In this document: positions 32,747 through 36,551 of the stretch, piece after piece
Numbering within the stretch: the first letter of the stretch is position 1
Layout: each line of letters opens with the position of its first letter
Origin: Clostridiales bacterium
GTDB taxonomy: Bacteria; Bacillota; Clostridia; Christensenellales; Aristaeellaceae
Assembly: GCA_015056265.1 (NCBI GenBank)
Contig: SVGR01000011.1
Coordinates: 1-36,551 of the forward strand
Direction of reading: 5' to 3'
DNA: 36,551 nucleotides
Made by a program: the position numbers and the translations under genes
The notes under the pieces: model-generated
What the model was told of the DNA's origin: nothing
The model's database searches: none
Seen by the model: only the letters and a program-made list of their open reading frames with translations

Positions 32747-32773
32747 AGAGGAATTTGCCAGATTGTGTCGAAT
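32747..32773 (+). promoter_or_regulatory. Sigma-H promoter of the mreB-type gene
   Basis: AGAGGAATT (32747-32755), 11 bases, GTCGAAT (32767-32773). It fits the sigma-H consensus RnAGGAWWW-N11-RnnGAAT at every defined base and shares the AGGAATT, spacer length and GTCGAAT with the hpf promoter at 3922. Confidence 0.68.
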
Positions 32774-32812
32774 AATACGGCGAAATACCCAGTAAAAGAG
32801 GAGAAACTGTTC

Positions 32813-33832
32813 ATGGCATCTGTTCTGGATATCGGCGTGGATCTTGGCACGGCCAGCGTGGTGATTTACGGGAAGGGCAAGGGCGTGGTGCTCAATGAGC
32901 CGGCTGTCATTGCCTATGACCGGGATACCCGCAATGTGCTGGCCATCGGGGAGGAGGCCCGCAGGATGCTGGGGCGCACCCCCGGCAACATCGTGGCCAT
33001 CCGCCCCTTGGGGGACGGCATGATTGCCGATTTTGAATTGGTCAGCGCCATGCTTCGTTATTTTGTTACCAAGGCTGTGGGCAAGCGGCTGCTCAGCGGC
33101 CCCCGGGTGCTGATTTCCGTGCCTGCCGGGGTGAATGAAGTGGAGCGGCACAGCATCGCCACCAGCCTGTTTGAGGCGGGCGCCCGGCGCACTCAGCTGA
33201 TGGAGCGGCCCATTGCCGCCGCTATCGGTGCGGGCCTGCCCATCAAGGAAACCTACGGGCAGATGATCTGCGATATTGGCGGCGGGGTGACGGATATCGC
33301 GGTGATGAGCCTGGGGCGCATCGTGGTGCGGGAAACCATCAAGACTGGCGGCGACGCCTTTGACGACGCCATCATCCGCTATATCCGCCGCAAGCATAAC
33401 CTGCTCGTCGGCCCCATGACGGCGGAGGATCTGAAAATCAATATCGGCTCTGCCCTGCAGCGCAATGATCAGTTCTATATGGAAGTGACGGGCCGCAATC
33501 TGATTTCCGGGCTGCCCCGGGTGATGCGCATCACCAGCGATGAAGTGACCGAGGCCCTGGATGAACCGCTGCACACCCTGCTGGAGGCCATTCACGGCGT
33601 ATTGGAGCATACCCCGGCAGAGTTGGTGGCCGATATTTTTGAATCGGGCATTGTGCTCAGCGGCGGCGGGGCCAAGCTGGCCGGCCTGTGCGAAGCGGTG
33701 GCCATGTCCCTGAAGGTGGATTGCTTTCTGGCGGAAGAACCCCAGGAATGCGTAGCCCGGGGATGCGGACTGACGCTGGAAAACATGAGCGAATACGGCC
33801 AGCTGCTGGGCGATAAGCGCAAGCATGCCTGA
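32813..33832 (+). CDS. mreB: MreB/Mbl family bacterial actin
   Basis: 339 residues, the usual size for MreB-family proteins. It forms membrane-bound filaments that guide the elongation machinery. Actin-fold motifs are phosphate-1 DIGVDLGTASVVIY (residues 5-18), connect-1, phosphate-2 ICDIGGGVTDIAVMSLG (near 155), and adenosine motif GIVLSGGGAKLAGL (near 285). No mreC/mreD follow, which suggests an Mbl- or MreBH-type paralogue rather than the mreBCD copy. ATG at 32813 with AAGAGGAGA upstream; the frame is open back to 32522, but that part crosses both promoters. No clear terminator directly after it. Confidence 0.92.
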   Translation: MASVLDIGVDLGTASVVIYGKGKGVVLNEPAVIAYDRDTRNVLAIGEEARRMLGRTPGNIVAIRPLGDGMIADFELVSAMLRYFVTKAVGKRLLSGPRVLISVPAGVNEVERHSIATSLFEAGARRTQLMERPIAAAIGAGLPIKETYGQMICDIGGGVTDIAVMSLGRIVVRETIKTGGDAFDDAIIRYIRRKHNLLVGPMTAEDLKINIGSALQRNDQFYMEVTGRNLISGLPRVMRITSDEVTEALDEPLHTLLEAIHGVLEHTPAELVADIFESGIVLSGGGAKLAGLCEAVAMSLKVDCFLAEEPQECVARGCGLTLENMSEYGQLLGDKRKHA

Positions 33833-34180
33833 CAAATATATATCCCGTTCACCGAAAACGGCCCATCAAAATGCTTTTTCATTGGCGGGTAAGTATGGAA
33901 AGGAAGGCTTTCTCTTTCCAATTGCATCATGGGTGCGGCTGGTCTAAGGATCGAATAGATTGCACCCAATCATTGAGCCCCACCATGCACAATGCGTGTA
34001 TGGTGGGGCCATTTTGTTTCATATCGCGATACATCGACTGGTAATCGCCGATCGCCAGGCCGCTTTTCCGGGGGCGGAAGGGCGGTTCGGTAGGATTATC
34101 AAATTGCGTCTTCTTCCGGCTGTGCTCCGGGCATGGCAGACATTTTTCCCTCATACTCTGAAGGGAGGGGGCGAAGAAAT
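33833..34180. other. Intergenic region mreB-type gene to SpoVB-type gene
   Basis: 348 bases without a convincing gene. A weak hairpin ccgtt-caccgaa-aacgg follows mreB at about 33845; a stronger hairpin sits at 33977-34009. A ten-base palindrome TATCGCGATA lies near 34022. No clear promoter for the SpoVB-type gene was found. Confidence 0.6.
33977..34009 (+). terminator. Hairpin terminator after the mreB-type gene
   Basis: Perfect ten-base stem gccccaccat (33977-33986) and atggtggggc (34000-34009), then cattttgttt. It is 145 bases after the stop codon; the T-run is interrupted. Confidence 0.6.
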
Positions 34181-35494
34181 GTGAAGAAGCGGGGATTGAA
34201 GGGCCAGGCGCTGATCGGAACGGCGTCATCGGCGGCGGTCAGGGGAATGGGATTTGTGCTGCGGCTTGTGGTGGCGCGTCTGCTGGGGGCAGAGGCGGCG
34301 GGGGTGATGGAATTGACGGGCGGGGCACACATGCTGGCCCTGACGCCGGCAGCGGCAGGGTTGCCCGGAGCGGTGAGCCGCCTGACCGCCAAAGCAAAGG
34401 AAAACGAGCAGCGGGATTTGATTCTCTGCGCCGCCCGGCAATTGGCAGTGCGCAGCGCGCTGATCATGGGGGGCGCTTTTTTGCTATTATCGCCCCTCAT
34501 TGCCCGGCTGCTGGGGGACGTGCGCACACTGCCGGGGCTTGCGGTATTTTCCCCCTGCATTTTATTCATTGGCGTAGCGGGGGTATATAAGGGGGCCGCC
34601 TATGGCCGGGGGGATCCCTGGCCCGCCGCCCTGGAGGAAGTGAGCGAGCAGGCGGTGCGTGTTCTTGCCACGGCGGCGCTGCTGATGCTGCTGCCTGCGC
34701 TTACCATCCCCTACCGGGCGGCGATGCCGGCCCTGGCCACGGTGCTGGGGGAAGGGGCGGGCATGGCGTTGATGCTGGGAATGGGGGGAAGGCTTTCCTC
34801 CTTCCGTGGGGACGAACGGCTGCCCGGCCTGCGCCGGCAGATCCGACGGCTGGCCTTGCCGCTGATGCTGAATCGGCTGAGCCACGCGGGGATGCGGATG
34901 CTGTGCGGGGTGATTATTCCCCTGCGGCTGATGGCGGCGGGCCTGAGCCAGGGGGAGGCGGTGAGCCGCCTGGGCATGCTCAACGGCATGGTGACGCCCC
35001 TCATGCTGCTGCCGGGGCTTTTTTGCGGGGCATTGGCCACGGTAGGCGGGCCGGCCCTGGCGCGCTGTGAAACCTTACGGGGGCAAAGGCGGCTGATGAT
35101 GAAGCTGGGGGCGGGGGCGGGGGCCGCCGGGTATCCCTGCGCCGTGGCCCTCTATGCCCTGGCGCCCTGGATCGCCCGGCAGTTTTACCGTTTGCCGGAG
35201 CTGTCCCCCCTGATCCGTTCCCTTTGCCCCCTTGCAGTGATTCTGCCCCTGGAGCAGGTGATCGGGGGAATGCTGACGGGGCTGGGGATGCAGAAAAAGG
35301 GATTGCAGGCGTCGCTGCTGGGGGCGGCGATAACCCTGATGTGCACCTGGATCCTTGCCGCAAATCCCCATCTGCACATTTACGGAGCGGGATATGCCTC
35401 TATTCTGGGCCACGGCACATCCCTGATGGCGGCGGTGATTTTCCTGATAATGCGAGAAAAGGGCGAGCAAAAGCCGCTCCCGGCGAAAGGCTGA
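34181..35494 (+). CDS. SpoVB/MurJ-type polysaccharide flippase (MOP superfamily)
   Basis: 437 residues with about twelve to fourteen membrane helices. The N-terminus KKRGLKGQALIGTASSAAVRG, followed by LLGAEAAGVMEL, is the characteristic start of SpoVB-like and polysaccharide-export flippases. LPGAVSRLTAK, the GVYKGAAYGRGDPWPAALEEVSEQ region and GYASILGHG near the end also fit. It probably flips a lipid-linked precursor across the membrane; in spore-formers SpoVB acts in cortex synthesis. Start GTG at 34181 is chosen because GGGAGGGGG precedes it and the protein then starts like the family; an ATG at 34133 lacks a ribosome site. Identity with SpoVB itself rather than a paralogue is not certain. 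Confidence 0.87.
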   Translation: MKKRGLKGQALIGTASSAAVRGMGFVLRLVVARLLGAEAAGVMELTGGAHMLALTPAAAGLPGAVSRLTAKAKENEQRDLILCAARQLAVRSALIMGGAFLLLSPLIARLLGDVRTLPGLAVFSPCILFIGVAGVYKGAAYGRGDPWPAALEEVSEQAVRVLATAALLMLLPALTIPYRAAMPALATVLGEGAGMALMLGMGGRLSSFRGDERLPGLRRQIRRLALPLMLNRLSHAGMRMLCGVIIPLRLMAAGLSQGEAVSRLGMLNGMVTPLMLLPGLFCGALATVGGPALARCETLRGQRRLMMKLGAGAGAAGYPCAVALYALAPWIARQFYRLPELSPLIRSLCPLAVILPLEQVIGGMLTGLGMQKKGLQASLLGAAITLMCTWILAANPHLHIYGAGYASILGHGTSLMAAVIFLIMREKGEQKPLPAKG

Positions 35495-35501
35495 GAGCGG
35501 C
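35473..35501. terminator. Hairpin between convergent genes
   Basis: Stem gccgctc (35473-35479) and gagcggc (35495-35501) with a 15-base loop; it includes the stop of the flippase gene and lies next to the prfC stop at 35509. T-rich sequence on both sides is weak, so a shared terminator is only moderately supported. Confidence 0.45.
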
Positions 35502-35508
35502 GTACATC

Positions 35509-36551
35509 TTATTTTTCGATTTTTCTGGGTGCGATTTCGGAAAGCACCAGATTCTTGTTCTTTTCCCCGGCCAGACGGATGGACCAATCGTTTTCGAAGA
35601 AGAGCACGGGGTTTTCCTCGGCGTCGAAGCCCCGGTGGGTGGTGGAGGTGAGCTGCAGATCCTCTACAGGGATTTCCGTCTCTTCCACCCAGCGGACGAA
35701 GCGGTAGGAAAGCCGATCCATCAAAAGATCCACGCCGTATTCGCTCTTGAGACGATAGGTGAGCACGTCAAACTGAAGCTCGCCCACCACGCCCACGATG
35801 AATTCCTCCATGCCGGTCTCATTGCGGCGGAAGGTTTGGATGGCGCCTTCCTCCGCCAACTGGTTGATGCCTTTTACGAACTGCTTCCGTTTCATGGAAT
35901 CCAGGGGCCGCACCCGGGCAAAACGTTCGGGGGCAAAAACGGGAATCTTTTCAAATTTGATCTTCCGGCCTACGCACAGGGTGTCCCCCAGGCGATACAC
36001 GCCGGGATCGAAGAGGCCGATGATATCCCCGGGATAGGCGTTTTCCACGCCCTCCCGCTCATCCGCCATGAATTGCTGGGGCTGTTTCACCTGCATTTCC
36101 TTGCCGGTGCCGGAATGCCACACCGTCATGCCCTTTTCGAAGGTGCCGGATACCACCCTGAGGAAGGCCAGCCGGTCCCGATGGGCGGGGTTCATATTGG
36201 CCTGAATCTTGAAAATGAAGCCGGAGAAGCGTTCATCCTCGGGATCGATCATGCCCTGATCGCTTTCCCGGGGAAGGGGGGGCTGGGTATAGCGCAGGAA
36301 GCGGTAGAGGAAGGGCTCCACGCCGAAATTGGTAACGGCGCTGCCAAAGAACATGGGGGTCAGTTCGCCCCTTCGCACGGCGTCCAGGTCGAAGGCGTCT
36401 CCCGCCTCGTCCAGCAGTTCAATTTCATCCGCCAGTCGGTTGCGGTAATGCTTATCCAGCGCCGTTTCAAAGGCAGGATCATCCACGGAAATGACCGTCT
36501 TTCCCGCCTTGGTTTTGCCGTGATCGCCGCCGAAATACAATTCCACCGTCT
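35509..36551 (-). CDS. prfC: Peptide chain release factor 3 (5' end cut by window)
   Basis: The C-terminal 347 residues of RF3; the reading frame is open to the right edge, so the N-terminal GTPase motifs lie outside. RF3 is a GTPase that recycles RF1/RF2 from terminated ribosomes. Seen are the end of the G domain (GELTPMFFGSAVTNFGVEPFL), domain II with the RF3 signature FIFKIQANMNPAHRDRLAFLR, SGTFEKGM and AYPGDIIGL, and the C-terminal domain with GVVGELQFDVLTYRL and EYGVD. A GTG at 36546 is in frame but lies inside the domain and is not the start. Convergent with the flippase gene, 14 bases apart. Confidence 0.96.
   Translation of the reverse strand, partial: TVELYFGGDHGKTKAGKTVISVDDPAFETALDKHYRNRLADEIELLDEAGDAFDLDAVRRGELTPMFFGSAVTNFGVEPFLYRFLRYTQPPLPRESDQGMIDPEDERFSGFIFKIQANMNPAHRDRLAFLRVVSGTFEKGMTVWHSGTGKEMQVKQPQQFMADEREGVENAYPGDIIGLFDPGVYRLGDTLCVGRKIKFEKIPVFAPERFARVRPLDSMKRKQFVKGINQLAEEGAIQTFRRNETGMEEFIVGVVGELQFDVLTYRLKSEYGVDLLMDRLSYRFVRWVEETEIPVEDLQLTSTTHRGFDAEENPVLFFENDWSIRLAGEKNKNLVLSEIAPRKIEK

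Larger units (their letters stand above)
32474..32812. promoter_or_regulatory. Divergent control region addA / mreB-type gene
   Basis: 339 bases holding the addA ribosome site, two mirror-image sigma-A promoters (32533-32562 minus, 32600-32628 plus), shared boxes TATACACATTC at both start sites, a second plus-strand promoter of sigma-H type (32747-32773) and the mreB ribosome site. No gene is seen. Confidence 0.8.

Noticed and set aside
34150-34160. CATACTCT as a sigma-E -10 for the SpoVB-type gene
   Set aside because: The -35 is poor, and the transcript would begin at the ribosome site of the chosen start.
33927-34229. A 100-codon minus-strand frame between the mreB-type and flippase genes
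   Set aside because: It overlaps the terminator hairpin and the flippase start, lacks a ribosome site and shows no family pattern.
1-36551. CRISPR arrays, tRNA/rRNA genes, transposases, prophage genes
   Set aside because: None found on either strand; the gaps are accounted for by promoters, terminators and repeats.

Overview
The window looks like chromosomal DNA of a GC-rich, endospore-forming, Gram-positive bacterium of the Clostridia/Firmicutes type. The signs are a three-gene GerA-type germinant receptor operon, a long-form hibernation factor (HPF), AddA rather than RecBCD, TelA/XpaC, YlbF, MltG and an MreB-type actin. It also has three ParB-binding parS sites matching the 16-bp Firmicutes consensus, and two promoters matching the sigma-H consensus. 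I see no phage, transposase, CRISPR array, rRNA or tRNA. The species cannot be named from this sequence alone.

Layout. (1) 1-3830, minus strand: one operon read right to left, xpaC-telA-phosphodiesterase-MBL hydrolase (the last cut by the window edge), behind a good sigma-A promoter. (2) 3900-7625, plus: hpf with a consensus sigma-H promoter, then the potassium-uptake pair trkA-trkH and a terminator. (3) 7640-10710: a parS-rich segment in which three parS sites sit in three successive intergenic gaps, flanking a BNR/Asp-box protein and recF; a small DUF378 membrane protein follows. (4) 10750-13235: a DUF1846 protein and an orphan metal-type ABC permease. (5) 13280-18263: a hemicellulose module with an AraC-family regulator, a GH67 alpha-glucuronidase and a GH3 beta-glycosidase, all apparently cytoplasmic. 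(6) 18320-21422, minus: a secreted SH3/cadherin-like protein and the ylbF-mltG pair. (7) 21430-25278, plus: the gerA operon with a sigma-G-like promoter, then an MFS transporter with its own strong promoter. (8) 26757-27411: a 655-bp non-coding block full of GC-rich palindromes and duplicated segments. (9) 27412-32473, minus: addA followed by a DUF4091/GH123-like gene. (10) 32520-33832: a mirror-image pair of divergent promoters for addA and an mreB-type gene, which also has a second, sigma-H-type promoter. (11) 34181-36551: a SpoVB-type flippase convergent with a truncated prfC (RF3).

How it fits together. The parS cluster suggests the region is close to the replication origin, yet recF is not beside dnaA/dnaN here. 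The transition-state regulator sigma-H appears to control both ribosome hibernation (hpf) and a cell-shape actin (mreB type), and the gerA operon carries a forespore-type promoter. The most unusual structures are the parS trio, the two matching sigma-H promoters, the mirrored addA/mreB promoter region and the intergenic repeat block at 26.8-27.4 kb.
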